From contig LNAC01000778.1 in NCBI GenBank assembly GCA_002007465.1, positions 555,673 to 619,672 on the forward strand: a DNA stretch of 64,000 nt. The letters run 5' to 3'. Positions 50,801 to 59,541 of the stretch are shown in pieces. The translations under genes and the position numbers were made by a program. The notes under the pieces were generated by a model. It was not told where the DNA came from, did not search any database, and worked only from the letters and a program-made list of their open reading frames with translations. Within the stretch, counting starts at the first letter, position 1, and each line of letters begins with the position of its first letter. This stretch comes from Ailurus styani (taxonomy: Eukaryota > Chordata > Mammalia > Carnivora > Ailuridae).

Positions 50801-53733
50801 GTTCCATCACATTACAGAGCATTAAACTCCCGTTCTTCCTTCGCCACCCAGCCCGCAGCCACACCTGCCTACGCTCAGAACTGCCAAGTGCTCCCAGGTT
50901 GGGGCGCTGAGGCCAAGCCGAAATGGGCTCCTGGGCTTTGTGGGAAGGCTCCCCTTCGCCACCCCCTGGTCCCACCCCAGGGAGACCTTCTGCAACCACT
51001 CCACCTAATTAGGGACCCTGTCGACTGGGGTTTGGTTTTCTTTAACCATCCTCTGAGCACTTCACATCTTGTAACTCTTCATTAATTTACTGGCTGGTTG
51101 TCTAATTCTGCTATTAGCCTCTATGCCTCAAGACGGCAGGGATTTTTCCTCAGTGCTCACCCCTGAAATTCCTAGCACCCGGCCAGGCATACAGAAGGCC
51201 CACTCCCCCAAAATTTTGAGGAGAAACAGAAGAAATGACCCATTCTTAAAATTACCAGCTCTTCTCTCCCAGTAGAGTACATGTTAGATGTGTATATATA
51301 ATTCTTATATTTTCATTTGGTTTTTTAAGATTTTTTTTTAAGTAATCTCTACACCCACCACGAGGCTTGAACTCACAACCCCAAGATGGAAGGCTGCATG
51401 CTCCACTGACACAGCCAGGCGCCCCTATATCTTCATTTATTAAGGGTAAAATCTAATTTGTGATTTTTCCAAAATCCCTAAGTATTTAAATTTTCTTAGA
51501 ATTCCTATTAAAGAATAAATATTTGAATTAATCTGAGACTTAAGGATTTGATACATGGTCTGAAATACAAAATGTTCAAATGAAATAGCACTTTATCAAA
51601 ATATATGTTTTTGTTACAGACATTTTCCAATACCTGCTTAGGGGTATGGTGAAAATTTGCCGTGTAGTATCTACGACCAAAAACACAGTGAAGTTTTTAG
51701 TCACATGTTTAGAGAATAGTCAAGCTAATGGAGAACCTGAAGCACTTTATAATTATAATAAACATATTACAAAAACAACTATTAAAAGTAACAGGGAGGG
51801 TGTTACAGGGGACGACTCCAGCAGCGAATGCCCGACTCATAAAGATTCATCCTTCTCTAGGAACTACCTTCATTTAAAAGTGGTGCCTGGTAGCCAAAGG
51901 CGGCACCGGTCCTCGCCCCCCTATCCAAAGCTGGGTCCGTGAGAAACTCTCCCAGGGAAACTGGGACCTCCAGCTCAGAGTCACAGCATGAAGAGCCACT
52001 GGGAGCCAACTATTATGTTTCTAACGCAATACTCTAAGTCCTGCACCACTGCTATGGAAGGACCCCAGAGGTGGGCTGGCTCTGGCCCGCCAGCTACAGC
52101 GTGAGTGGTTTTTTGTTTTCTGGGGTTTTTTTCCCAATTCTTTCCGGAATTCGGTAATGTTTCTAAGCACACGTCCAATAATTTTCTTCAGTATTTTCTT
52201 GCTTTTATTTTTATCTCAATGTGATTGAGTTCTTTGACATAGCCAGATGAATCTTAACTGGTACCACCTCTCAAACAAGACTGCTGGGAATTAATTGGAG
52301 TGACCCAGCCAACCACCTTACCCATCGCATGGATCAAATATGGTGCCTAATAGTCTGAGTCTGTGAGATTACTGTGTATTGTTTTTAAACTGTACTTTTT
52401 GAAATGTCCTTCAATTTAGATTCTTACTAAATTAAACCAGCGCATCATACATCTCAATGACTAAGTTTTATCGTGTATACCTTAATACTCAAATACAAAG
52501 GATGTGCGTACTCTTCGGAGTCACCCATTATTGTTTCTGCCAGATACATAAATCAAAGACTCGATGGGGAAGGACTAGTTCTTATGCCTACATTAAGTAC
52601 TAGCAGCATGCTATATATTAGTAACAATATCTTAATGCTAAGGAAACATAATTTCAGGCCAGAATTTATAGACATAATCAAATTAATTTATATCCTGGTA
52701 GCAAACAGTAAGCTCCCCCCACCCCCCCACCGCTGGTGGGAATTCCCATGGGTATGGGAATGAAATGGGATTTCCTTCTAGACCTTTAAGATAAGACTCC
52801 TGATCTTTCTACTACTAGGTTTTACGTATATTTCAGGGAGCTTAATGATGTAATGACTCAGGGACACAGTATTTGCTTTACCATATTAAAACTCAATCTT
52901 ATTTAAGTATTTGTCAGAGCTACAGAAAGAAATTTTTGTTTATCTTTTGAGGCCAAACAGAAAAGAGGAGCTTTTGCCAAGTAAGTACTCAAAAAAAAAA
53001 AAAAAAAGAAAAAAAAAAGGTAAATTATTACTTTCCATTTCCAGGCACAGTAATCTCTTATTTAGTTTACTTTTTACCAAATAAATAATAGGTGAAGAGA
53101 GGACATAGCTTAAAAACTGCTTCAAACAAAACTGGACAAATTCTTACAAAAACATTATGACCTTCAAGAAATCAGTTTCTGAGCAAACTATTAAATTCAT
53201 AAATATTAAAGAGTAAGAACTTTTATACTGGCACTTGAGATGTAATTCTACTGTGATTTTGTTCGTTTCAAAATAAGCTTCTGTTGTTATAAATTGGTAT
53301 GAACAGAAAGAAGGCTTTCCCTAGTATTTTTCTTTACTAGAAATACTGCCAGAAAAATAGCATTAATGCTATGAGAAAGATAGCTAAAAACATTTTCCAT
53401 CACCAGGCTGTATTTTTGCAAAAGAAATAAAACCACCACTGCTGTGAGTTTTTAGGTTCATCTTTCCTTTTATCCAAAGAATAAGATCTTTCTCTTTGGA
53501 GAGAAGTAAATCTATAAAGTAGAAGTAAGCTATGAGAGAGACGACTAGGAAAGAAACGGTCAAAATAATTCCATTATGCTTCTTGTCAATCTATATGCCT
53601 GTTGACCTCTTTTTATTACTATATTCCTGATCTAACACTAGAGTATAATTTAAAATTAATTTATTAAGTAATTTACATACCCTGGACTCTGCATCATCTT
53701 CTTCTTCATCAGGATTATAAGCTTCTGCACATA
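23923..53733 (-). CDS. PRKAR2B: PRKAR2B, cAMP-dependent protein kinase type II-beta regulatory subunit (exons 3-11)
   Basis: Coding join: complement(53681..53733, 46265..46348, 38101..38207, 35255..35408, 30471..30572, 28651..28725, 26355..26420, 26086..26224, 23923..24056). The 914 nt give residues 115-418 if the protein has the family's usual 418. RII-beta binds and inhibits PKA catalytic subunits and is held at AKAPs; cAMP binding to two CNB domains releases the kinase (established). Both phosphate-binding cassettes are intact: FGELAL...PRAA at residues 221-234 and 350-363, with the cAMP-contacting arginines R232 and R361. All borders are GT-AG and phases match. Exons 1-2, carrying the docking domain and the RRAS autophosphorylation site, are beyond the right edge. 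The C-terminus NMDIVEPTA distinguishes beta from alpha. Confidence 0.98.
24057..26085 (-). other. PRKAR2B: PRKAR2B intron 10
   Basis: A 2.03-kb intron with a short T-rich tandem repeat (24421-24505). I recognise no transposable element or additional exon in it. Confidence 0.8.
24421..24505. repeat. 30-bp tandem repeat, about 2.8 copies
   Basis: Units start at 24421, 24451 and 24481. Each has a run of 9-11 T, then CTCTAC, then a variable 'cattttcccttt' half. The copies differ at a few positions. Confidence 0.88.
26086..26224 (-). CDS. PRKAR2B: PRKAR2B exon 10 (CNB-B phosphate-binding cassette)
   Basis: Acceptor CCTTGTCAG|GGTAAA at 26224; donor TGTCTAG|GTAGGG at 26086. The 139 nt encode residues 329-374 and the first base of codon 375. 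It contains the B-site cassette [15 protein letters not shown], with E352 and R361 intact. Confidence 0.98.
26355..26420 (-). CDS. PRKAR2B: PRKAR2B exon 9
   Basis: Acceptor CTTCTCACAG|GGAGAT at 26420; donor AGGAAG|GTGAGT at 26355. The 66 nt encode residues 307-328 ([12 protein letters not shown]...TMKRK), beta strands of CNB-B. Only 130 bp separate it from exon 10. Confidence 0.98.
26421..28650 (-). other. PRKAR2B: PRKAR2B intron 8
   Basis: A 2.2-kb intron with a CpG-rich patch next to exon 9 (26,480-26,880) and one old SINE (27414-27513). The rest shows nothing I recognise. Confidence 0.8.
27414..27513 (-). mobile_element. Old CAN-SINE fragment
   Basis: A short reverse-oriented copy with 'aataatctctatgcccaatg...ggcttgaactcacaac' and the 'gtgagccagatgcc' head. 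It lacks the CT-rich domain. Confidence 0.85.
28651..28725 (-). CDS. PRKAR2B: PRKAR2B exon 8
   Basis: Acceptor TTCACTGAAG|GTTTCT at 28725; donor GCTCAG|GTATCG at 28651. The 75 nt encode residues 282-306 ([12 protein letters not shown]...EQIIAQ), the start of CNB-B. Residue 282 is Val, where I recall Phe in human beta and Val in alpha. Confidence 0.97.
28841..28859. repeat. (TG)n microsatellite
   Basis: Nine uninterrupted TG units, 115 bp upstream of exon 8. Confidence 0.95.
29658..30222 (-). mobile_element. 5'-truncated L1 3' end with internal (TG)n
   Basis: Read on the minus strand it encodes the ORF2 C-terminal region ([15 protein letters not shown]..., then [13 protein letters not shown]), followed by 3'UTR. 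The (TG)n run at 30024-30079 lies inside the ORF2 codons and reads as Thr-His repeats. Confidence 0.93.
30024..30079. repeat. (TG)n microsatellite inside L1
   Basis: About 20 TG units followed by a GCGCGC/GTGCGTGTGT tail. Confidence 0.95.
30471..30572 (-). CDS. PRKAR2B: PRKAR2B exon 7
   Basis: Acceptor CCTTTAG|GACAGG at 30572; donor TTGGAA|GTAAGT at 30471. The 102 nt encode residues 248-281 ([18 protein letters not shown]...FLKSLE), the long helix joining CNB-A to CNB-B. Phase 0 at both ends. Confidence 0.98.
30895..31640 (-). mobile_element. Two adjacent old L1 3'-end fragments
   Basis: The same L1M-type 3' segment appears twice. The first (30895-31300) has tgataca-cttacatattgcgaa, later gagaacattcgaga and cttgtaactggaag. 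The second (31370-31640) has tatattcagaaatgatcacc, gagaacgtttaagatc and ttataactggaag. Confidence 0.75.
32465..32640. mobile_element. hAT MER5A-like remnant
   Basis: It contains 'gggtctgcatcagaatcatctgtag' and a 'gattctgaga' segment, near the family pattern 'gcatcagaatcacctg...'. Diverged. Confidence 0.6.
33972..34141. mobile_element. hAT MER5A-like remnant
   Basis: It contains 'gagaaatgcagaatcacagg', 'caggatctgcattttaac' and 'tctgagaagcacca', matching the order of MER5A sequence blocks. Confidence 0.7.
34280..34434. mobile_element. hAT MER5A-like remnant
   Basis: It has 'cccaggtcccacccctgcag', then 'caagtaattctgacagtg', ending 'aggtgagaaaccctgg'. Confidence 0.5.
34523..34700. mobile_element. 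hAT MER5A-like remnant
   Basis: 'cttctcaaactctagcac', 'gcctctgattcgtggg' and 'cccagaatttgcatttctag' follow the MER5A order closely. Confidence 0.72.
34790..34981 (-). mobile_element. CAN-SINE
   Basis: A reverse-oriented copy with a ttaagattttatttatt tail side and a gagccgcccgggcgtcc head. It is followed by a poly-G run with one N (34989). Confidence 0.93.
35255..35408 (-). CDS. PRKAR2B: PRKAR2B exon 6 (CNB-A phosphate-binding cassette)
   Basis: Acceptor CCCAACAG|AGGGAC at 35408; donor GGCCTG|GTGAGT at 35255. The 154 nt encode the last base of R196 through L247. The exon carries the A-site cassette [16 protein letters not shown], with E223 and R232 placed to hold the cAMP ribose and phosphate. 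Confidence 0.98.
35409..38100 (-). other. PRKAR2B: PRKAR2B intron 5
   Basis: A 2.7-kb intron with no SINE or LINE seen. The segment 35,920-36,060 resembles a diverged hAT remnant (ggccagcaaagcacggcccacggcc). Otherwise it looks single-copy. Confidence 0.75.
38101..38207 (-). CDS. PRKAR2B: PRKAR2B exon 5
   Basis: Acceptor AAATAG|GAGCAG at 38207; donor GACAG|GTAAGT at 38101. The 107 nt encode residues 161-195, the start of the CNB-A beta barrel, including [17 protein letters not shown]. The exon leaves in phase 2, splitting R196. It has KEGEHV where I recall KDGEHV in human. Confidence 0.98.
39262..39460 (+). mobile_element. Young CAN-SINE inside L1
   Basis: Mustelid-type copy (gggttaaagcctctgcc). 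The 15-bp duplication aagtgaacaattcag is exact at 39247-39261 and 39461-39475 and is itself L1 sequence. Confidence 0.96.
40094..40129. repeat. (AC)n microsatellite
   Basis: About 18 uninterrupted AC units within the old L1. Confidence 0.95.
40862..41055 (-). mobile_element. CAN-SINE inside L1
   Basis: A reverse-oriented older-type copy, from tttaagatttatttatttatt to gagccacccaggtgtccc, with L1 sequence on both sides. Confidence 0.93.
44755..44997 (-). mobile_element. Old CAN-SINE with expanded (GA)n
   Basis: A reverse-oriented SINE whose CT-rich domain has become a long GA repeat (44821-44868). An imperfect duplication taattccatttct / taattcatttctt flanks it. Confidence 0.88.
45407..45607 (+). 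mobile_element. CAN-SINE
   Basis: It has a gggcacctgggtggctcag head and a CT-rich tail. The duplication aaaaaagctgaggtaag ends at 45406 and recurs, with two mismatches, ending at 45626. Confidence 0.93.
46265..46348 (-). CDS. PRKAR2B: PRKAR2B exon 4
   Basis: Acceptor CCTTTTAG|ATTATA at 46348; donor GATCCG|GTAAGC at 46265. It encodes 28 residues (133-160, [17 protein letters not shown]...KNLDP), the N-terminal helical part of CNB-A. Phase 0 at both ends. Confidence 0.98.
46420..47400. promoter_or_regulatory. CpG-rich intragenic block, candidate regulatory region
   Basis: CpG density is high throughout, peaking at 47,200-47,350 (for example gtccggcgcacggctgcggg and ggccccggccccgccg). It lies within PRKAR2B intron 3, 70-1,050 bp upstream of exon 4. 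Open frames occur on several strands, as expected from composition, and none is recognised. An intragenic CpG island or alternative promoter is possible. Confidence 0.4.
47473..47933. mobile_element. Tigger1-type DNA transposon, internally deleted
   Basis: The left end caggcatacgcc and the right end ggtgtgcttgta are diverged Tigger1 termini. Landmarks near the right end include gctcagatgatgtttagc, gcaataaagtatatttttaa and ttttatatgcactgggaaa. The transposase region is almost entirely deleted. Confidence 0.85.
48274..48468 (+). mobile_element. Old CAN-SINE
   Basis: A diverged head (ggggagcctggggggcacag), conserved 'ctcaggtggtgatctcaggg', a CT segment with a poly-C run and an AAATAAAT tail. 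Confidence 0.88.
49139..49580 (+). mobile_element. 5'-truncated L1 3' end with exact duplication
   Basis: It encodes the ORF2 C-terminus (from about aatggataaagaagatgtgg through tcagagaaagacaattatca), then a G-rich 3'UTR and a taataataaaaaaa tail. The duplication aaaatcctgctctg is exact at 49125-49138 and 49581-49594, so it is fairly young. Confidence 0.95.
50122..50598. mobile_element. hAT-type nonautonomous element split by a SINE
   Basis: The left part has gggtcagcaaactgtggcc; the right part has gactaaaatatttatta and ttacagaaaaagtatgcc. These are ends of a common mammalian hAT-type MER element. An old SINE interrupts it at 50281-50393. Confidence 0.72.
50281..50393 (-). mobile_element. 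Old CAN-SINE
   Basis: A reverse-oriented short copy with 'taagctctacatccaac' and 'gggcttgaactcatgaccc'. Confidence 0.86.
51319..51427 (-). mobile_element. Old CAN-SINE
   Basis: A reverse-oriented short copy. The duplication tatattttcattt at 51306-51318 recurs at 51428-51440 with one mismatch. Confidence 0.88.
53681..53733 (-). CDS. PRKAR2B: PRKAR2B exon 3
   Basis: The acceptor TTTATAG|TATGTG is at 53733 and the donor CCAGG|GTATGT at 53681. The 53 nt enter in phase 1, with V115 split, and encode the acidic linker [17 protein letters not shown] (116-132). This linker follows the autophosphorylated inhibitor site, which lies on the preceding exon outside the window. Confidence 0.97.
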
Positions 53734-54706
53734 CTATAAAAATAAAAACAGACATTTGAAAGATTCTTCCATCAAGAAATATACTAAAATAAATATAACT
53801 TAAAAATTAATAAACAAAGAGAGAACCATGATATAAAACATTAATTCATTTCATCCAGGGCAAGGCGTCTACATTCAAAAGATGATTCCCTATTCGAATT
53901 TATACTGAATTTATTTAAAATACAAAGCTGCACTTTAAGACAATGACAATTGCTTTCTGCTTTGTTATTCAAAGAAACACAGCTTCACCTCCTCCATCTT
54001 CGTTTCTAAGCTATAGAAATGCATGACATCTAAAAATTACTTCAAGAACAGACCCCCCCCAAAAAAGCCTAAGTCTGCTATGAAATGATCAATTTAATCA
54101 TAGCTATGAGTACCTTTCATAAATTATCCATAACCTAATCTTCCAAGAGCAAATACGATTGATGTGTTCATATTTCTCCTTCTTAGTCTTTGAGTGGATT
54201 TCATATTACATATGCAATGCTAAAACTTGCTTTTTTCATTTAACACTGTAAGAATTTCACATGCCATTAGAAACATTTTGCAAAAATTGTTTTAAGGACT
54301 GCTGATTGTTTACCATAAGCTAGAATTAACCACTCCCCTAATGCTAGACACTTGGGTGGCTTCTATTAAAATAAGCTTGCAGTAAACATCTTCATGCATA
54401 AATATTTGTCTACAGTTCAGACTATGCTATAGGAATTATTCCCAAATGTTCTTTTGGGGGGCAAACAGGTATGACAATTTTTAAGGCATACTCAACTACC
54501 AAGCTTCCTTCTAGAGGGACTACACACATCCACTGTCCTACAAAGAATGCTAAGAAGATTCCTCTAAACGATACAACAGAAATGGATGTTACTGCTTAAA
54601 TCTTTGCCAATTTAGATGAAAAAATTGTTGAAATTTTAAAAAATTATTTTGAATTTGAACTATGTTCCAATGTTTATAAGCTGACTATATTTCTGCCTTT
54701 GTCTTT

Positions 54707-54903
54707 TTTTTAAACTTATTTATTTATTTATTTATTTATTTGACAGAGAGAGAGATCACAAGTAGGCAGAGGCAGGCAGAGAAAGAAGAGGAAGCAGGCT
54801 CCCCACTGAGCAGGGAGCCCTATGCGGGACTCGATCCCACAACCCTGAGATCATGACCTGAGCAGAAGGCAGAGGCTTTAACCCACTGAGCCACCCAGGT
54901 GCC
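54707..54903 (-). mobile_element. CAN-SINE
   Basis: A reverse-oriented mustelid-type copy. The exact 14-bp duplication ctgcctttgtcttt lies at 54693-54706 and 54904-54917. Confidence 0.96.
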
Positions 54904-55447
54904 CTGCCTTTGTCTTTATGAGGCATCTCAGTATGCATGTGATTTTCTTTTTGATTTACACCAGTTTCTTAACACTGCTTTGTTATATTTCTCATCATCA
55001 TTTTATCCAGTTTGCTTTTGCACTGTAATTACAGAGTTGTCACAGGTTATGCACGCTTATTTTTAATGCAATGAGATCACTGGAGATCAAGGAAGAAACT
55101 TCCCCAATATAATTTAAACTCAACAATAAACATCACAAAAACACCCGGTTTTGAGCTAGGAAGCTTCTTCTTTGTTTGCAAATCTAAAGATGACTTCTCT
55201 TTCAGTTTTTTAAAAGTCGATTTTTTTTTTTTTTTACATTTATCCTTGAATTCATATGGACTTTACTCTGCCAGGGATGTAGAAATTTAAAGAACAGAGG
55301 ATCACCGATAAGCTGACAAATGTCTTTCCAGAGGCCTCAGGATGCCATGAATAGTACTACCATTATTAGTAGTATTACTGCCATTATCATTATAAAACGT
55401 GACATTAGCTTTCTTTCCTGCAGGCACTGCTCTATCTACACACTGGC

Positions 55448-55895
55448 CAGTGAGTGAGGGATTCTTTTCTTTTTTTTTTTAAGATTTTATTTATTTGACA
55501 CAGAGAGAGAGATCACAAGTAGGCAGAGAGACAGAGAGAGAGGAGGAAGCCGACTCCCCGCTCAACAGAGAGCCTGATGTGGGACTCGATCCCAGGACCC
55601 TAAGATCATGACCTGAGCCGAAGGCAGAGGCTTTAACCCTCTGAACCACCCAGGCGCCCCTGAGTGAGGGATTCTTAACCAGGGCCAATTTTGGCCCCCA
55701 GAAGACAACTGGCAATGTCTGGGGACATTTTAATCGTCAACAACTGTGGGACTGATGGGGAAGCCACTGGTTACTGAGGGACATCAACATTTCTGACACA
55801 CATCCTATGATACGGGGGGCAGCTCCCTTCCCGGAAACCTACAACTAACTACCTGGCTTAAAATGTCAACAGTGCTGAGGGTGAGAAACCCTGAC
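55448..55895. mobile_element. hAT MER20-like element, split by SINE
   Basis: The first bases (cagtgagtgagggattctt) are separated by the SINE from aaccagggccaattttggcc, ggcaatgtctggggacattt and the end gagggtgagaaaccctg. The element name is from memory. Confidence 0.68.
55467..55660 (-). mobile_element. CAN-SINE inserted in a MER20-like element
   Basis: A reverse-oriented copy. The exact 16-bp duplication tgagtgagggattctt lies at 55451-55466 and 55661-55676. Confidence 0.96.
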
Positions 55896-58083
55896 CTAGT
55901 GTCTCTTTCCTCATCCAATCTCACAACAACCCTACGATAGAGAGGTTTCCTATCACTACCTGACAGACGAAACACCAGGGCAGACAGAGGTCATGTATCT
56001 TGGCCCAGATCCCACATTCTGGGATGACAGGACCAATATGTGATCCCAGCAGTGTCTGGCTGATCGAAGAGCCCTTGCTCTTAACTACTGTTCTGCACTT
56101 GACTCTGGTGAATTCACGGGCATCAAGGCTGGACTTCAGCCTTCTGTCTCAGAAACCGAACAGAAGGGGACCTGTCTCTCAAGGGCAGGCTCCCATGAAA
56201 GAACCTCACTGACAAATATCACCAGAACGCCAATTTAGTAACTAATTCCCTGAATCAAGTATGGAGTCAGCATGACCAGCTCTGTCCCCGCAGGAAGACC
56301 ATGGAAGAAGCCCAATCACAGTTAAAGGGTTGCTTGCTGAGAAAGAGCTGGGAGGAAGAGCGTTTGTCTAATAAAACGAATGTTAGGTGGCACCAGGCTG
56401 GGGAGCTTGAGCCTTCCACACACCATACAGATGGTCCTGCCCATAGGGCCCAGACACTTCAATCTTGTTAGCTCCAACTTTCCAGAAAGCATGAGGACAT
56501 CTACTTCTTTAAAGCTTGGCTCTGTGCTTTGTTTCCACAGATGACCAATCTCACAGGCGGGACTGCTACCTAATTAGCAGGGCTCAGTGCAAAATGAAAA
56601 CACAGGCCCGTGTTCAAAAATTCAGAATTTCAAGAGGGCACCAAGAGAACATTAGGACCGAACGCGGGGCCCTTGTGAGCAGGGGCCGAGAATGTCAGCC
56701 CTGCTAATGGGATCAATATATTCAATGAGGTGTTGATCTTAAAATTTTAATTCACAGAGGGAAACCTTCATGCTCTGATTTTTAAGTTCTAAGCTCCTAT
56801 ATTCTGACTAAAAATCACGAGGAGAAAGACTCTACTGTTTTTCTAAATAACTTATCAGGTGTCCCGGTATTATTTTTTCCTTGACACCTTCGATTTGTGG
56901 TGTCTACTTTATTATTTACTTGTTTCTCGGTTGCCCATTTCACTGAACTATTACTGTGCCAGTATTACCAGGATTAAGTTCCTGGCATGTAGATGCAATG
57001 TTTCAGTACCTTCCAGTCCATCTACCACCACCTCCAACAGCCAGAGCAAAATAGAGCACCTGAGGCTTGGACACTGACATCTTCCCTTACACCACTTCCG
57101 CAGGTTCGAACTCCTGCCACATCCTCCTTTCCAAGCCATCCCTTCTCTGCAGCCCCAACTAAAAAGTCAAGACAAGAGCCTCACCTCCTCATAGCTAAGC
57201 TAGGAAAACCCACTTTTTCTGTGCTCCCTTTGCCTTGTGATCCCAATACCGTGGGCAGAGCTCGTTCTTGTCTCTTACAACACTAGACTCCACTGAAGTG
57301 CTTACTGTGTGTTCGCCTTCCAGGCTGAGACTCACAGCCCTTCAGGGACTAACTGCACGCTCCTGGTCCTCTACTTCCCTAGCACTGACCTGGCTCAATG
57401 CACACTTTTTGAATGAATGACTGATTAGTGAACAGACAGGCCTGCAAGGTCCTTGAGGGCAGAGATGTATGTTGTTTAAAAATCTCCTGATGTTTTACCT
57501 GCATGACAGACTCTGAATCACAAGCTGAATGAATAAAAAGTTGTCTAACCCCACTTGTCCAAGAAATAGGAACAGAGTGAAATGAGAACCTTTTGTCTTG
57601 TGCACCAAGGAGCCTGGCACAGACCCTGGAAGCTCAGTAACTCTCTGTACAAGGAACGAATGCATGAGAGGTTCTATGCCCGGAAGGACTCTCAAACCAA
57701 AGCCTCCAGAGAATATGAGCTGCTTTGTATTCTCTCTAAAATGTATTTACCCAATCACTCCTGGGCAATGTGAAATTGAGCCTGAAACTATATACTCCCT
57801 TCTTGGTTTGGCAATTACGCAGTAGGGAAGGACAGAGCCTTATTCTTTGAGGAAACCCTATATTGAGGTTTCCCTGTTATGTTTGCATGTGTCTATTGAC
57901 AATACATCAGTCATCTAGAATGGTCCAAGAATTTAAGTTGACTCCCACACTATCCTGCGATATGCATGCACTGTGTGGCCAGAAACCTGTCACAGCTGGC
58001 AGGACAGAACAGGGAAGGGAGAACCATATTGACTCTGCATCTTCAGGAGGTTGGCCCTCAAGGTTTTCATGCAATAAGCATGC

Positions 58084-58145
58084 ACACTCACACACACACA
58101 CACTCTCTCTCTCTCTCACACACACACACGCACACGCACACACAG
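58084..58145. repeat. Compound (CA)n(CT)n(CA)n microsatellite
   Basis: CA, CT, CA and CACG units in succession, ending at the border of a Tigger-type element. Confidence 0.95.
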
Positions 58146-58492
58146 CTGTTGACCCCTGTACCCTTGTACAATGTAGGAGCTGGGGTGTGCAGACCCCCTG
58201 CGTAGTTGAAAATCCACATATAACTTTTGACCCTCTGAGGACTTAACTACAAAGAGCCTACTGTTGATCGGCAGTCTTACTGATAACATAAACAGATGAT
58301 TAACACGTATTTTGTATGTTATATGTGTTATATATTGTATTCTTGTAACAAAGAAGGCTAGAGAAAAAAATGTTATTGAGAAAATCTTAAGAGAAAAAAC
58401 GTTTACAGTACTGTACTGTGCCTACTGAAAAAAAAAATCCATGTATAAATGGACCTGTGCAGTTCAAACCGTGTTGCTCGAGGGTCAACTGC
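58143..58492. mobile_element. pogo/Tigger-type nonautonomous element
   Basis: The left end cagctgttgacccctgtac and the right end gtgttgctcgagggtcaactg are diverged inverted repeats. The interior has 'tacagtactgtactgtgcc' and 'aatccatgtataaatggacc'. Confidence 0.7.
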
Positions 58493-59111
58493 AATGGCAG
58501 ACAAGAGGTAAGGGATTTCTTCCCATTAGGACACCAAATACACATTGTTTTTCCCCACAGCACTCCTCTGACTCTCTGACACCCAACTGGCTGGCTCACA
58601 ATTCTGTGTAATTGACACGATCTACCTGAAATTAGCGTCAGGTCCCACAAGTCAAAGGGCTTGGTCTTGCAAGATTGCCTCCACTTCAGATGCTAATCTC
58701 CAGTCCCAGGCCACCCACATATCTGAACAATCAGCTATAAATCGAGGGTTCTCATGACCCCTTCCCCCTGGTTCTATAATTCACTAGAATGACTCGCAGA
58801 ACTCTGGAAAGTACCTTCCTTGCTCTTCTAGGTTTACTATAAAGGTAACAACTCAAGAAGAGTCAATGGAGAGATACACAGGGCAAGGCATGGGGGAGGG
58901 GCACAGAGCCTCCAAGTCCTCTGTGGGTGTGTGCCACCCTCCCAGGACCCCAATACGATCGCCAATCCGGAAGCTCTCTTAACCCTGTCCTCCAGGGTTT
59001 ACAGAGGGACAACTGGTTAAATCATTGGCCAATGGTGATGAACCCAATTTCCAGCCTCTCTCCCCCCTTCCCACGGTTGGAGGGGATAGGGCTGAAAAGT
59101 TCTAAGGTTCT

Positions 59112-59303
59112 GTTTTTTTTTTTTAAAGATTTTATTTATTTGACACAGAGAGAGATCACAAGTAGGCAGAGAGACACAGAGAGAGGAGGAAGCAGGCTCC
59201 CTGCTGAGCAGAGAGCGCGACATGGGGCTCGATCCCAGGACCCTGAGACCATGACCTGAGCCCAAGGCAGAGGCTTTAACCCACTGAGCCACCCAGGCGC
59301 CCC
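59112..59303 (-). mobile_element. CAN-SINE (left member of inverted pair)
   Basis: A reverse-oriented mustelid-type copy. The duplication aagttctaaggttct at 59097-59111 recurs at 59304-59318 with one mismatch. Confidence 0.95.
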
Positions 59304-59336
59304 AAGTTCTAAGCTTCTAATCAAAGTTTGGTCTTT

Positions 59337-59541
59337 TGTGGGATGCGTGGGTGGCTCAGTTGGTTAAGCAGCTGCCTTCAGTTCAGGTCATGATCCCAGC
59401 ATCCTGGGATCAAGTCCCGCATCGGGCTCCTTGCTCTGCAAGGAGCCTGCTTCTCCCTCTGCCTCTGCCTGCCACTTTGCCTGCTTGTGCTCTCTCTCTC
59501 TCTCTGACAAAAAAAATAAAGCCTTTAAAAACAAAACAAAA
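59337..59541 (+). mobile_element. CAN-SINE (right member of inverted pair)
   Basis: A plus-oriented copy (gggatgcgtgggtggctcag). The exact 15-bp duplication caaagtttggtcttt lies at 59322-59336 and 59542-59556. Confidence 0.96.

Larger units (their letters stand above)
46349..53680 (-). other. PRKAR2B: PRKAR2B intron 3
   Basis: A 7.3-kb intron with a CpG-rich block just upstream of exon 4 (46.4-47.4 kb), a Tigger1 remnant, old SINEs, an L1 3' end and an interrupted hAT element. The segment 51,440-53,680 looks single-copy and AT-rich, without a recognised exon. Confidence 0.8.

Noticed and set aside
58084..58145. Short-spaced CA/CT repeats considered as a possible array with spacers
   Set aside because: It is a simple compound microsatellite; nothing resembles CRISPR repeats.
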